Shown here one piece after another: positions 24,226 to 33,504 of a DNA stretch of 64,000 bases. Where the stretch lies: NCBI RefSeq assembly GCF_023093535.1, contig NZ_CP095757.1, forward strand, positions 1,798,001-1,862,000, written 5' to 3'. Below the pieces are notes generated by a model, which made no database searches, was not told the DNA's origin, and was given only the letters and a program-made list of their open reading frames with translations. Position 1 is the first letter of the stretch; each line of letters starts with the position of its first letter. Made by a program: the position numbers and the translations under genes. The DNA is from Halovivax limisalsi. Its GTDB lineage: Archaea; Halobacteriota; Halobacteria; Halobacteriales; Natrialbaceae.

Positions 24226-24774
24226 ATGGATCAGGTGTTCGCTCCCTGGCGCATCGAGTGGGTGGAGCGGGAGGACGCCGTCGACGACGGTGACGCGTCG
24301 GCGTGTCCGTTCTGCGATCTCCCGGAGCGTCAGGACGACCGCGAGACCCGCATCGTCGCCCGGAGCCCCCGGAGCTTCGTCCTGATGAACAACTACCCGT
24401 ACAATCCCGGCCACGTGATGGTGATCCCCCGGACGCACACCGGAGCGTACGCGGGACTCGAGGAAGCCGTCCTGCTCGATCACGCCCGGCTGAAACAGCG
24501 AACGCTCACCGCACTCGACGAGGCCATGGGCGTCGACGGATTCAACACCGGGTTGAACCTGGGCGACGCGGCCGGCGGCTCGATCGACGATCACGTCCAC
24601 ACGCACGTCGTCCCCCGCTGGGGCGGCGACACCAACTTCATGCCCGTCATCAGTGACACCAAGGTCATCGTGCAGGCGATCGAGGACACCTACGACGCGC
24701 TGTACGATGCGTTCGCGGACTTCGACGACGCGACGGTCCCGGGGTCGGATCGGGCGGTCGAGTTCGAGTGGTGA
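24226..24774 (+). CDS. HIT-family nucleotide hydrolase/transferase
   Basis: A 182-residue histidine-triad protein. The catalytic triad reads HVHTHVVPRW near residue 127, the usual H-x-H-x-H pattern of Fhit/AP4A-phosphorylase-like proteins. An N-terminal Cys pair (CPFC near residue 26) is the zinc-binding knuckle of this branch, and the segment FVLMNNYPYNPGHVMVIPRTH is the nucleotide-binding strand-loop. It probably cleaves or phosphorolyses dinucleoside polyphosphates or related adenylated compounds; the exact substrate is open. A TATA-like GATTTAGG at about 24195-24202 precedes the ATG by 28 bases. The neighbouring MiaB-type gene converges. Confidence 0.9.
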   Translation: MDQVFAPWRIEWVEREDAVDDGDASACPFCDLPERQDDRETRIVARSPRSFVLMNNYPYNPGHVMVIPRTHTGAYAGLEEAVLLDHARLKQRTLTALDEAMGVDGFNTGLNLGDAAGGSIDDHVHTHVVPRWGGDTNFMPVISDTKVIVQAIEDTYDALYDAFADFDDATVPGSDRAVEFEW

Positions 24775-24839
24775 CGGTGGCATTCGGGCGGTGATGCGGT
24801 CGGTCTCGACCGGTGGCGACGGACGATCGCCGCGTTCGA

Positions 24840-26093
24840 TCACGCCGGCTCTGCGAAGGCGTACATGGTCTCGTTGGCGGTCACTTCGAGATCGACGAAG
24901 TCCCCGGGCTCGATGCCGTACTCGCTCGCGTTCCTGACGATGAGCTGTCGGTAGGCAGAGTCGCGACACTTCACGGAGTCGCCGGTGCCGCGCTCGACGA
25001 CGAGGACGTCCTCGCGCGTTTCGCCCACCATGTCGGCGTAGGCCTCGCGGACGATCTCGCGCTTGGCGGCGCTCATCTCCGTCGAGCGCTCCTTCTTGAC
25101 GGTGCCGCCCAGCCCCTTCATGTCGGCGGCGTCGGTGCCCGGGCGCTTCGAGAATCGGGTGACGTTGATCTTCTCCGGGCGGGTTTCGCGAAGCAGGGCC
25201 ATCGACTGGGCGTGATCGTGCTCGGTCTCGGTCGGGAAGCCGACGATGAAGTCCGTCGAGAGCGTCCAGTACTCCAGCGCGTCGTCGAACGCCTCGACGA
25301 CCTCGACGTACTCCGAGACCTGGTGCTGGCGACGCATGTCGGCGAGGACGTCGTCGCTGCCCGACTGGACGGGCGCGTGCAGGAAGTCGTAGAGTTCCTC
25401 GTGTTCGGCGAAGGCGGCGGCGAGTTCCTCCCGGATGCCGTGGACGCCCTTCGGGTTGGCCATGCCGACGCGAACCCGGAAGTCGCCCTCGAGTTCGCAG
25501 ATGCGTTCGAGGAGGCGGTGGAGCCGTCGTTCGCCGTCGTCCCAGCCGTAGACCCCGGTGTCCTGGCCGGTGATGCGAAGTTCCTTTGCCCCGGCGTGGA
25601 GTAGCGCGCGGGCTTTCTCGACGTTCTCCTCAATCGGCGGCGAGTCGATCTTGCCGGTCGCCCGCTTCGTGATGCAGTACGAACAGTCCGACATGCAGCC
25701 GCGAGCGATCGGCAGGATGCCGACGACGCCGTCCAGGACGGGTTCGGCGTCGGGCGTGGTCGTGGGACACTCGCCGTTGGTGACCGCCTCGGGGACCTCG
25801 TCCCAGTGACAAACCTCGGCGTCGATTCCGGCGTCTTCGAATTCCTCGCCCTGTGCGAGGGCCATGCAGCCGGTGACGTAGAGGTCCGCCGTCGCCTCGG
25901 TCAGCTCCGCGGCCCGTCGGAGCATGTTCCGCTCGGTCTTCTCCACGACGGTGCAGGTGTTGAGGATCGCGACGTCCGCCTCGTCGGGGCCGTCGACCCG
26001 GTGGTGGCCCGCGTCGCGGAGCCGCCGCTCGATCCGGCGGCTCTCCCCGCGATTTGACGTACAGCCGTACGTCTCGATGTGATAGCGGGCCAT
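24840..26093 (-). CDS. tRNA-t6A37 methylthiotransferase (CDKAL1/MiaB-type radical SAM)
   Basis: Adds a methylthio group to N6-threonylcarbamoyl-adenosine 37 of tRNAs decoding ANN codons. The 417-residue protein has the N-terminal UPF0004 iron-sulfur domain (Cys in ETYGCTSNRGE, LNTCTVVEKTE and VTGCMA), the radical-SAM cluster motif CMSDCSYC in GCMSDCSYCITK, and a C-terminal TRAM domain (from about 355, GETREDVLVVERGTG...YGIEPGDFVDLEVTA). The archaeal protein belongs to the CDKAL1/MtaB-like subfamily; the assignment to t6A rather than i6A rests on family knowledge. Convergent with the HIT gene, with a 65-base gap. Confidence 0.92.
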   Translation of the reverse strand: MARYHIETYGCTSNRGESRRIERRLRDAGHHRVDGPDEADVAILNTCTVVEKTERNMLRRAAELTEATADLYVTGCMALAQGEEFEDAGIDAEVCHWDEVPEAVTNGECPTTTPDAEPVLDGVVGILPIARGCMSDCSYCITKRATGKIDSPPIEENVEKARALLHAGAKELRITGQDTGVYGWDDGERRLHRLLERICELEGDFRVRVGMANPKGVHGIREELAAAFAEHEELYDFLHAPVQSGSDDVLADMRRQHQVSEYVEVVEAFDDALEYWTLSTDFIVGFPTETEHDHAQSMALLRETRPEKINVTRFSKRPGTDAADMKGLGGTVKKERSTEMSAAKREIVREAYADMVGETREDVLVVERGTGDSVKCRDSAYRQLIVRNASEYGIEPGDFVDLEVTANETMYAFAEPA

Positions 26094-26209
26094 CTCGATT
26101 CACAGTGGGCGCTCGCCGGCCAAAAGCGCGACGATTACCGGGCAACGCGAGCCGAAAGCGCGACGTTTCCGGGCGCTCCGCCGCGTCGCTCGGAGAAACC
26201 CCGGGCGCG

Positions 26210-27223
26210 TCAGGCCGACCGCTGGTCCTGTCGATCCCAGTAGTCGTCGACCGTCTCGACCGTCGCGATCAGCGCGCCGAGGACCACCGGGCCGTAGAAC
26301 AGTCCCATCACGCCGAACGCGTACGCGCCACCGAGGACGCCGAGGATGATCACGGCCGGGTTGAGCCGGGCGTACCGGTCGACGACGATCGGGCGGAGGT
26401 AGTCGTCGGAGACGCTGACGATGATGAGACTGTAGACGAACAGCGCCGCGGCGAGCACGGGTTCGTCGACCAGGAACAGGTAGAGCGCGGCGGGCCCCCA
26501 GACGAGGAAGGCGCCGACGAGCGGGACGAGCGCGAGGACCATCATCACGACCGTCCAGAAGGCGGCGTTGGGGACGCCCATCGCGAAGAGGCCGAGGCCG
26601 GCGAGCGATCCCTGGACGAACGCGATGAAGACGTGGCCCAGCAGGACGGCCCGCATGACGGCGTCGATCCGGGCGAATAGGTCCCGCTGGAGGTCGGGCG
26701 GCAACGGCGTGACGTCGTGCAACCAGGCGAGCAACCGATCGCTGTCCTTCAGCAGGTAGTAGAGGAGAAACAGGGTCAGCCCCAGTCCGAGGAGCGTGTG
26801 CGTCGCCAGCGCGAAGTAGGTCGTCGTCTGGTCCACCAGGAAGGCCGCGATCTCCTGACTCGCGCTCGCCGCTTCCGCGGCCAGGTCGACCTCGTATCCC
26901 GTCGTCTCCTCGATCGCCGATTCGACGTCCGCGAGCTGGATCGACTCCGGGTCGACCCCCTGTGCCCACCTGACGGCGTTGTCCCCGATCAGCGCGAACA
27001 GGGCGGCGATCGGGACGACGAACCCCGTCAGCGCGAGGAGGACGAGGATGAACGCGGCGATCGACGGCGTCGTACGGTCGGCGAGCGGATCTCTGAGCGG
27101 TAGCAGGACGTACGCGAGCAAGAGTGCGAGTAGGACGTACTGGACGAACGGCAGGACCAACTGGAGCGAGAGGAAGCCGAAGGCGACCACGAGGGCGAGA
27201 AACGTTCCCGTCGCGCGGTTCAC
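26210..27223 (-). CDS. AI-2E-family membrane permease
   Basis: A 337-residue integral membrane protein of the AI-2E transporter family (PF01594). Hydrophobic helices occur near the N terminus (two, then one in PSIAAFILVLLALTGFVVPIAALFALIGD), after a hydrophilic external domain of ~70 residues (VRWAQGVDPESIQLADVESAIEETTGY...), and as a cluster of about five from residue 150 onward. The motif YYLLKDSDRLLAWLHDV with a Lys-Asp pair is the best-conserved family signature. Some members export signals or act in Na+/H+ exchange, so the substrate is unassigned. A TATA-like TCCCTTTTAGG (reverse strand) precedes the start by ~26 bases. Confidence 0.85.
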   Translation of the reverse strand: MNRATGTFLALVVAFGFLSLQLVLPFVQYVLLALLLAYVLLPLRDPLADRTTPSIAAFILVLLALTGFVVPIAALFALIGDNAVRWAQGVDPESIQLADVESAIEETTGYEVDLAAEAASASQEIAAFLVDQTTTYFALATHTLLGLGLTLFLLYYLLKDSDRLLAWLHDVTPLPPDLQRDLFARIDAVMRAVLLGHVFIAFVQGSLAGLGLFAMGVPNAAFWTVVMMVLALVPLVGAFLVWGPAALYLFLVDEPVLAAALFVYSLIIVSVSDDYLRPIVVDRYARLNPAVIILGVLGGAYAFGVMGLFYGPVVLGALIATVETVDDYWDRQDQRSA

Positions 27224-27371
27224 TCGGGGCCGTACCCGAGCGCCCGCCTAAAAGGGACCGACCGGTGCGGCGCGTTTCAGCGCGTAATGGCCGGTTTATA
27301 CCCGCGCCGGGCGGAGTGTTCGGTTCACCCACAGGGCGGCTTCAAGAGCGTTCCCGTCGTAGCCTCCGCCG

Positions 27372-28085
27372 ATGTCGGCGCAGCTCGATCCACTCTCTGC
27401 GGCGGCGGACCTGCTCTACACGGTGAAGACGGACGGGAATCCGTCGGAACACCGAGACCATCTCGCCCGGCTCGATCAGGACCGCCTGGATCACATCCTG
27501 GCCGATCGCCCGCGCCGCCTGGCGTTCTGGCTCAACGTCTTCAACGCATACGTCCACCTCCTGCTCGACGACCTGGACGAGGAACTCGGGAGTAATCGAC
27601 TGCGGCGCTACCGCTTTTTCTCCAGGGACCGGATCCCGATCGCGGGGACGACGCTCAGCCTGAACGACGTCCGCGACGGCATGCTTCGCCACTCGAAGCT
27701 CCGCTGGGGACTCGGCTACCTGCCACGACCGTTCCCGTCCGCCTTCGAGCGTCGATTCCGGTTGGCGGAGTGCGATCCGCGGATTCACTTCGCGCTGAAC
27801 AGCAGCGGGGAGCACTCGCCGCCGCTGTCGGTCTACTCGCCGGCCGACGTCGACCACGAACTCGACGTCGCGACCGAGTGGTACCTCTCGGAGACGGTGC
27901 GCTTCGACGGCGAGCGGGCCGTCGCGACGGTCCCGCGACTCTTCCGGTGGTACCGGGGCGACTTCGGCGGAATGAGCGGCATTCGGTCGTTCCTCCTCGA
28001 CTACGACGTGATCCCTGACGTCGACGGGCTCTCGATCGAATTCGTCGAGTTCGACTCGATCGAACTCGACCGCTACCGGGTCTGA
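27372..28085 (+). CDS. DUF547 domain protein
   Basis: A 237-residue soluble protein of the DUF547 family (PF04784). The family-typical block RRLAFWLNVFNAYVHLLL is followed by SLNDVRDGMLRH and the segment DPRIHFALNSSGEHSPPLSVYSP, whose Ser/Gly-rich loop plus His resembles a papain-like or transglutaminase-like active site proposed for this family; the usual Cys at this place is replaced by Ser/Gly residues here. Function unknown. The TATA-like GGTTTATA at 27293-27300 would give a leader of roughly 45 bases. Confidence 0.85.
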   Translation: MSAQLDPLSAAADLLYTVKTDGNPSEHRDHLARLDQDRLDHILADRPRRLAFWLNVFNAYVHLLLDDLDEELGSNRLRRYRFFSRDRIPIAGTTLSLNDVRDGMLRHSKLRWGLGYLPRPFPSAFERRFRLAECDPRIHFALNSSGEHSPPLSVYSPADVDHELDVATEWYLSETVRFDGERAVATVPRLFRWYRGDFGGMSGIRSFLLDYDVIPDVDGLSIEFVEFDSIELDRYRV

Positions 28086-28215
28086 GCGCAACCGGGGGGG
28101 CGACACGCAGGCCTTCTGATCCCGGTTATCGGTCAACTGACGGCTACCGGTCCGCTGACGCGATACGGCCGATCGGCCCCGAACGCTTTTCGTCGGTCCC
28201 TGCGAGTAGCAACTC

Positions 28216-29052
28216 GTGACCGAGGTCGTAGCCGACGCGGCGATATTCGAGCGAGACGAGTACGCGTGTCAGCAGTGCGGCGCCACCGGGGCTGACGCGT
28301 CGACGCTCACCACCTGGTCGATCGATTCGCACCCGGTTCGGTCGTCACTGGTGACGCTCTGTTCGTCCTGTGGGGCGCTTCTCGACGGTGCCGACCCGAC
28401 CTGGCGGTCGACTCTCGGCGACGACGTCCACGGGAGCCTGTTCTCGCTGCTCGAGACCACGACCGCGACGCAAGGGGCGACCGTCGCCGCGATCGCCAGA
28501 CTCGCGACCGACGTGACGGGCGGGCCGGAGTCGGCGGACGAGTCGGACCCACCGACCGGCCGCACGCGCGAAGCGTACCTGGCGACTCGTCGCGACGTTT
28601 ACCGTTCGCTGGCGGTGGTCGATCGACACCTCGACGCGCTCGCCGACGTTAGTGCGGACACCGATACGGCGACGCCGTTCGACGATCTCGACCCGTCGGT
28701 GCGATCGAGACTGGAGACGGTCGACGACCTGATGCGGACCCTGAGAACCCATCTCCGTTCGGCCGTCGTCCTCGCGGAGACGGCCGTCGTCGCCGACGGT
28801 CGCTGCCAGGTCTGTCTGGAACCGATCGCCGTGCGGCGCGAGGGCGACGACGCGAGCTCGTCGGACGAACCCGATCGCTGCGGAGCGTGTTCGAACGATC
28901 GTCGAGCGATCGACGAGTGGGAGACGACGGACGGCGAGGTCGATCGAACGCGCCTCTTCCGAGCGCTCTCGAACCAGCTGGAGGCGGCCGGCGAGACGAC
29001 GACGGAGCTAACCGACGAAACGGGAACGCTCGCGGCCCGATTAGCTGGGTAA
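28216..29052 (+). CDS. Zinc-binding protein with a degenerate HNH-like N terminus
   Basis: A 278-residue protein with a GTG start. The N terminus (residues 9-57) has FERDEYACQQCGA and LVTLCSSCGALLDG, the two Cys pairs of an HNH nuclease zinc frame, but the catalytic HH-I motif and the last His are missing (TTWSIDSHPVR occupies that place), so nuclease activity is doubtful. A long helical middle part (80-190) is followed by a second zinc frame with CQVC (near 197) and CGAC (near 221). No close functional family is recognised. A GCTTTTCG box about 30 bases before the GTG is the likely promoter. Composition matches the neighbours. Confidence 0.65.
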   Translation: MTEVVADAAIFERDEYACQQCGATGADASTLTTWSIDSHPVRSSLVTLCSSCGALLDGADPTWRSTLGDDVHGSLFSLLETTTATQGATVAAIARLATDVTGGPESADESDPPTGRTREAYLATRRDVYRSLAVVDRHLDALADVSADTDTATPFDDLDPSVRSRLETVDDLMRTLRTHLRSAVVLAETAVVADGRCQVCLEPIAVRREGDDASSSDEPDRCGACSNDRRAIDEWETTDGEVDRTRLFRALSNQLEAAGETTTELTDETGTLAARLAG

Positions 29053-29137
29053 CGAAAACCGCGGGCCAGCCCCCGTATCGTCGAGTGAGGGAACCGGCGG
29101 TATCGATTCCCGGTGACTGACCGGGGTATCTGGGTAA

Positions 29138-29755
29138 TCAGCGCCCGCGACCGGGATTCCGATTTCGGCAGAGCAGGTGACGAAGGAACTTGAGGAGGCC
29201 GCTCTCCTCCGCGAGCCCCGGATAGACGCGAGCCGTGTCGACCCCCGAGAGGCCGTGCTTTCCGGACTCGTCGCGCTCCCAGAAGAGCCAGACCGATTCT
29301 TCGCGACCCTCGAGGCCCGTTCCCTCGATCGGGAACGTCAGTTCCAGCCCTTCGACCCGGTCGCCGCCGTCGGTCTCGACCCTGACGACGTCGCCGTCGT
29401 CGACGGGTCTCGAGCCGTCACCCGCGTCGAGGGCGTACCGCGAACCGAAGCGATATCGGACGGCCCGCTCGGTCGGGTCGAACGTCTCGACCTCGCCGTC
29501 GCCGTTCAGGTAGTCCGTTGGACGGACGACGAGGGTGACGGTTTCGTCCTCGCCGAGGTCGATGAAGTCGTCTTCGTTCTCCGGTTGCACGTCGAAATCC
29601 AGTTTCGTCGGGAAGTGGGCCGCTGCAACGCCGCTCAGGAGTCCGACGCCGGCGAGCGAAGCGCCCACGCCGACCGTCCCCGAGAGCATGCGGCGTCGTG
29701 AGGTCGCGCCACCTGGCGATTCGTCGACGGTCGTTCGGGAATTCGGTTTGCTCAT
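29138..29755 (-). CDS. Tat-exported secreted protein
   Basis: A 205-residue protein with a clear twin-arginine signal: SRRRMLSGTVGVGASLAGVGLLSGVAAA at about residues 19-46, with cleavage expected after the Ala-Ala-Ala. The mature part is beta-rich and acidic (LDFDVQPENEDDFIDLGEDETVTLVVRPTDYLNGDG...), a sequence type seen in haloarchaeal secreted proteins in which several such modules may repeat. The segment close to the C terminus (VWLFWERDESGKHGLSGVDTARVYPG) is also typical. There is no lipobox Cys at the cleavage site, so it should be released or loosely bound. An AT-rich TTATAATT on the reverse strand at about 29787-29795 is the likely promoter. Role unknown. Confidence 0.8.
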   Translation of the reverse strand: MSKPNSRTTVDESPGGATSRRRMLSGTVGVGASLAGVGLLSGVAAAHFPTKLDFDVQPENEDDFIDLGEDETVTLVVRPTDYLNGDGEVETFDPTERAVRYRFGSRYALDAGDGSRPVDDGDVVRVETDGGDRVEGLELTFPIEGTGLEGREESVWLFWERDESGKHGLSGVDTARVYPGLAEESGLLKFLRHLLCRNRNPGRGR

Positions 29756-30086
29756 GTCCCATCGATACAGAACGGCGGGTGCATAATTATAATTCTGGTA
29801 CGAAAGTAGAAAACCGGGTTGGGGTTCGCGGTCGTCTCGCCTCGGGTGCGCGTGAACGGTTCACGGCTGGGCGCCGTATGCACCCCGTGCGTGTTCCGAA
29901 CGACCGAACGTGTATCGAGAGCGGGAGCCATCTCGACTGTGCCGGGCGCCGACAGAACCCTCTGCCCGTCGGGCATTGCCTTGACAGCACGAACGAGGTG
30001 CGACAACCGAGGTCGCGGGCTGTCCGGGTAACCGCCTGGGACGCGACGGGGAGGTCCCGAACCGTCGCGCATCGGGTGGCCGGGGA
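29756..30086. other. Intergenic region with a perfect short palindrome
   Basis: 331 bases between two minus-strand genes. The left 60 bases hold the AT-rich promoter of the Tat-exported protein. The sequence TGCCCG-T-CGGGCA (29963-29975) is a 13-base palindrome. No protein gene is convincing here. Confidence 0.5.
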
Positions 30087-33000
30087 CTATCCGGTTCGTC
30101 GTCGACGGGCCGCGAGGACGGATAGCAGTGCCACGATCGTCACGATCGGGGTGAATCCGGGGACGCCGTCAGCTCCGGGCCCGGGGTCCCCGGCGGACGT
30201 CGAATCGGGATCGGTGCTCGCGGTCGGACCGGATCCGGCCCCCTGCTGGTCGGATCCTGAATCGGTGTCGTCACCGCCCTCGGTCTCGTCCGGATCAGCA
30301 GCCTTCGAGTCCCCGTCCGCAGCGGATTCCTCGACGGTCACCGTACCCGCGGATTGGCCGTTGATCGCGAGCGCGTACGAACCCGCCGACTCGAACGTGT
30401 AGGAGACGGTTTCGACGACGGTCGCCCCGGCCGCGACGTCGACCGACGCGGACGCGACGACGGTTCCGTCGACCGTCAGCTCGAGCGATTGCGTGCCGGC
30501 CGCGTCGCCGTCGTTGGCGACCGTGACGGTTACCGAGATCTCCTCACCGGGCGCGACTGTCGTCGCGGCGGCGTCAATCCCGACGACCGAGAGGTCGGGT
30601 TCGCTCGGCGGTGGCGGCGGGAGCGCCGGCCCGCCGCCCGATGACGGTTCTTCGATCGTTACGTCGACCGACGCGCTGTCGTCCGTGCTGGTGACGGTGA
30701 TCGATCCCGATCCCGCGTCGCCGTCTCCGGTCGACCAGGTGAGGGTGATCGTCGTACTCGCACCGGATTCGAGGGTGATCGTTTCGCTATCGACCGACGA
30801 TCCCGAGAGATCGAGCAACCCGACGTCTTTCGTCCCCGCCGCGGCGCCGGTATTCGTGACGGTGACGTCGACCGAGAGGGCCGATCCCGCCTCGACGGGC
30901 GCGTTCGTCGAATCGATCGCGACGTCGAAGTTCGCCGAACCCTGTTGTTCGCCCGCGCTGACGCTCACCGTTCCCGCCGAGTAGTGGACGGGGAACTCGT
31001 ATCGAGCGCCGCCGTCGACTGCCGTGACGTTCATCCCGGTCACGCCGCTGCCCTGATAATTCGCGATCAGCTCCGTCGTCGGATCGGAGACGTTCCACGC
31101 CGCGAGTTGCGCGTCGGTGACGAACCCTTCGAAGAACCCGTAGTTCGTCTTTCCGCCGACCGTCAGGTGCGGTCCGGCGATATCGATCGAGAGCGATCCG
31201 GGCTGGTCACTCGTCCCCTCGTCGTACTGGGGCATCGAGAAGGTCTGTGCGTCGGTCGCGAGGATGGAGCCGTTAACCTGCGCCTTCTCCGATTCGGACA
31301 TGCCCACGTAGTCCATTTCGTCGAACGCGAAATCCCACATCTGCTCGAACTCGACGTCGGCCTGGTCGGTGCCGTCGTCGGGCCACTCGTGGAGTCCGGG
31401 TGCGTTGTTCATGTATTGCGCACTGCCCGGCTTCCCGACGACTGAGACGGTCACTTGCTTCCCGGTGACGTTGACGTACTCCCAGCTCGCGTCGTGCATC
31501 GTCCCGATCATCTGGCGCGGCGTGAAGTCCTCGAACGTGGCGTTCACTCTGAACACCGTGTCGGTTTCGACGCCGATGGAGGCCAGATCCTGTCCGCTCT
31601 CCCCGACGAGATTGACGCCTGCGAGGTTGGTTCGATACGTACTCACCGTTGGCATCATCGAGGGTTCGGTCCCGCCGACCCACTCGACGCTCGTGTCGAC
31701 GATCTTGAACGACGGTTTCGTCAGCGCGACGTCGACGGTCGTCGTCCCGCCGTCGGTGACGCCGACGCCGTTCGTCGAATTGTCGTCGTAATCGACGTGG
31801 GAGACGAACACGTCGTAGGTTCCGGGTGCGACGTCGAGCGAGTAGTTGCCGCCCGAGTCCGTCGTCGTGGTCGCGTATTCCGCCCCGTAGACGTCGACGG
31901 TCGCGCCGCCGATCGGCGTCCCGTCGGTGGCGTTGGTCACCCGTCCCTCGATGGTCCCGGTGTTACTCCCACCGCCGTCGGAACCGATGGTAAAGTCCGC
32001 CGAACCGCCGGTGATTCTGCCCACCGACTGGTTCCCCATGAGGTCGATGTACCCGGTATAGGTGCCGTTCGCTGGCGGGTTCTCGACGACGTCGGCGAGG
32101 AAATTCACCGAAACCTCGTGTTCGCTCTCGAGGATGACGTCGTTACCGAGCGAAATCGAGGCGTTCTCGGCCGATCCGGTGTCGAGTACGTCATGGACCG
32201 TGGCTGGCGTCCCGTTCACGCTCACGGCGACGTCACCGGGGGCGACCCTCGAGAGATTGACTCCGGTGCCGAGATACGAGAGGTCGATCTGCGTGAGGTT
32301 CTCACCGCTCGCGGAGAGCGCCGACATCGACCAGTTGTGGGCCGTCAATACGCCTTTCTCCGCGTTTCCGAGGGTGACCGAGGCGGGATCCGATACGTCC
32401 TCGGTCGACTCCGCCAGTGCGAGATCGACCCGCGTCGTGGCGCTATCCGTAACGCCGACGTCCTGCGTCGTGTTCGCGTCGTACCCGTCGGCCGCCGCGG
32501 ATGCGTTGTAGGTCCCGGTCGGAACGCTCACCGAGTAGTTCCCGTTCGAATCGGCAACCGTACTGTTGACTAATCCGCCACCCTGTGTGACGTACACCTC
32601 CGCCCCGCCGATCCCGGTCCCGTCCGATGCGTTGGTGACCTGTCCGGCGATGGTTCCGGTTCCGCCCTCGTCACCGGACCCGATCGTGAACGAACTCGAC
32701 CCGCTGGTTATGAGCCCGCCGCCGTCGTCGAAGAGGTCCATCCACGCCACGTACTCGCCGTCACTCGACGGATTTTCGACGACGTCGTTGCGGAACTCGA
32801 CGGTCACGTTGTCGCCGCCCGCAACTTGCGTCGCGGTAACCCACACGTCGAGCGTCTCGTTTCCGTTATAATCGAAGACGTCGTTCACTGTAACGGAGCT
32901 GCCGCCGACCGTCACGGCGACGTCGTTCGGTTCCACCGCCGACAGGTTGGTGTTGGTGCCCGCGTAATCGAGTGAGAGGCGGCCGAGATTCTCACCGCCG

Positions 33001-33215
33001 GCACTGTCCGCCGACAGCGACCAGTTGTGGGCTGTCATCGCGCCCGGATCGGTGCTTCCGAGCGTGACGTCGGCCGGATCGCCCGACGCCGCCGCGACCG
33101 GCAGCGCAACGAATCCGGTCGTCGCGACGGTCGAGAGGACGACGAGGATCGACAGGATGATTGCACGGCGCGCTGCTGCGGTGGGGGTCCGGGGGGTTGG
33201 TGTGTTCGAGTGCAT
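30087..33215 (-). CDS. Large PGF-CTERM surface protein with carboxypeptidase-regulatory-like and CARDB repeats
   Basis: A 1042-residue exported protein. A Sec-type signal lies at about 15-42 (ARRAIILSILVVLSTVATTGFVALPVAAA). Two homologous modules follow (about 45-273 and 274-500); each has an immunoglobulin-like part starting DPAxVTLG and a carboxypeptidase regulatory-like domain (TIAGQVTNASDGTGIGG / TIEGRVTNATDGTPIGG). A unique central region (about 500-760, with WEYVNVTGKQVTVSVVGKP) is not known to me. Two CARDB-type Ig domains (about 761-860 and 871-962), a low-complexity acidic linker and the C-terminal sorting signal GVPGFTPIVTIVALLSVLAARRR complete it. The PGF-CTERM tail predicts archaeosortase A processing and lipid anchoring, like S-layer-associated proteins. 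Start taken at the ATG at 33215, just before the signal peptide. The ligand is unknown. Confidence 0.85.
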   Translation of the reverse strand: MHSNTPTPRTPTAAARRAIILSILVVLSTVATTGFVALPVAAASGDPADVTLGSTDPGAMTAHNWSLSADSAGGENLGRLSLDYAGTNTNLSAVEPNDVAVTVGGSSVTVNDVFDYNGNETLDVWVTATQVAGGDNVTVEFRNDVVENPSSDGEYVAWMDLFDDGGGLITSGSSSFTIGSGDEGGTGTIAGQVTNASDGTGIGGAEVYVTQGGGLVNSTVADSNGNYSVSVPTGTYNASAAADGYDANTTQDVGVTDSATTRVDLALAESTEDVSDPASVTLGNAEKGVLTAHNWSMSALSASGENLTQIDLSYLGTGVNLSRVAPGDVAVSVNGTPATVHDVLDTGSAENASISLGNDVILESEHEVSVNFLADVVENPPANGTYTGYIDLMGNQSVGRITGGSADFTIGSDGGGSNTGTIEGRVTNATDGTPIGGATVDVYGAEYATTTTDSGGNYSLDVAPGTYDVFVSHVDYDDNSTNGVGVTDGGTTTVDVALTKPSFKIVDTSVEWVGGTEPSMMPTVSTYRTNLAGVNLVGESGQDLASIGVETDTVFRVNATFEDFTPRQMIGTMHDASWEYVNVTGKQVTVSVVGKPGSAQYMNNAPGLHEWPDDGTDQADVEFEQMWDFAFDEMDYVGMSESEKAQVNGSILATDAQTFSMPQYDEGTSDQPGSLSIDIAGPHLTVGGKTNYGFFEGFVTDAQLAAWNVSDPTTELIANYQGSGVTGMNVTAVDGGARYEFPVHYSAGTVSVSAGEQQGSANFDVAIDSTNAPVEAGSALSVDVTVTNTGAAAGTKDVGLLDLSGSSVDSETITLESGASTTITLTWSTGDGDAGSGSITVTSTDDSASVDVTIEEPSSGGGPALPPPPPSEPDLSVVGIDAAATTVAPGEEISVTVTVANDGDAAGTQSLELTVDGTVVASASVDVAAGATVVETVSYTFESAGSYALAINGQSAGTVTVEESAADGDSKAADPDETEGGDDTDSGSDQQGAGSGPTASTDPDSTSAGDPGPGADGVPGFTPIVTIVALLSVLAARRRRTG

Positions 33216-33504
33216 GGCACGTTCGGCGGACGGCGCCACCGGACGGCGCGGTATCCACCAGGTGAATTTCGAACGTACCACATAATCAGAGTGATATGAT
33301 GCTATCGGCCGTCGTGTCACCGTGGGGCCACGTTTGCCGGCCGATTCCTCCGCCTTTCGCAAGCTGAGAGGGTGCGAGCTCCGGTCTCGCAGGGTTGGGC
33401 GCTCCGACGACCAGCGACCGGATCGATTCCGGATCGGCCTCGAACCGCGTCCGAACGGTCAGTGCGCCCGAAGTCATTTGCGACCACTCGTGGAAGCGAC
33501 GGCT

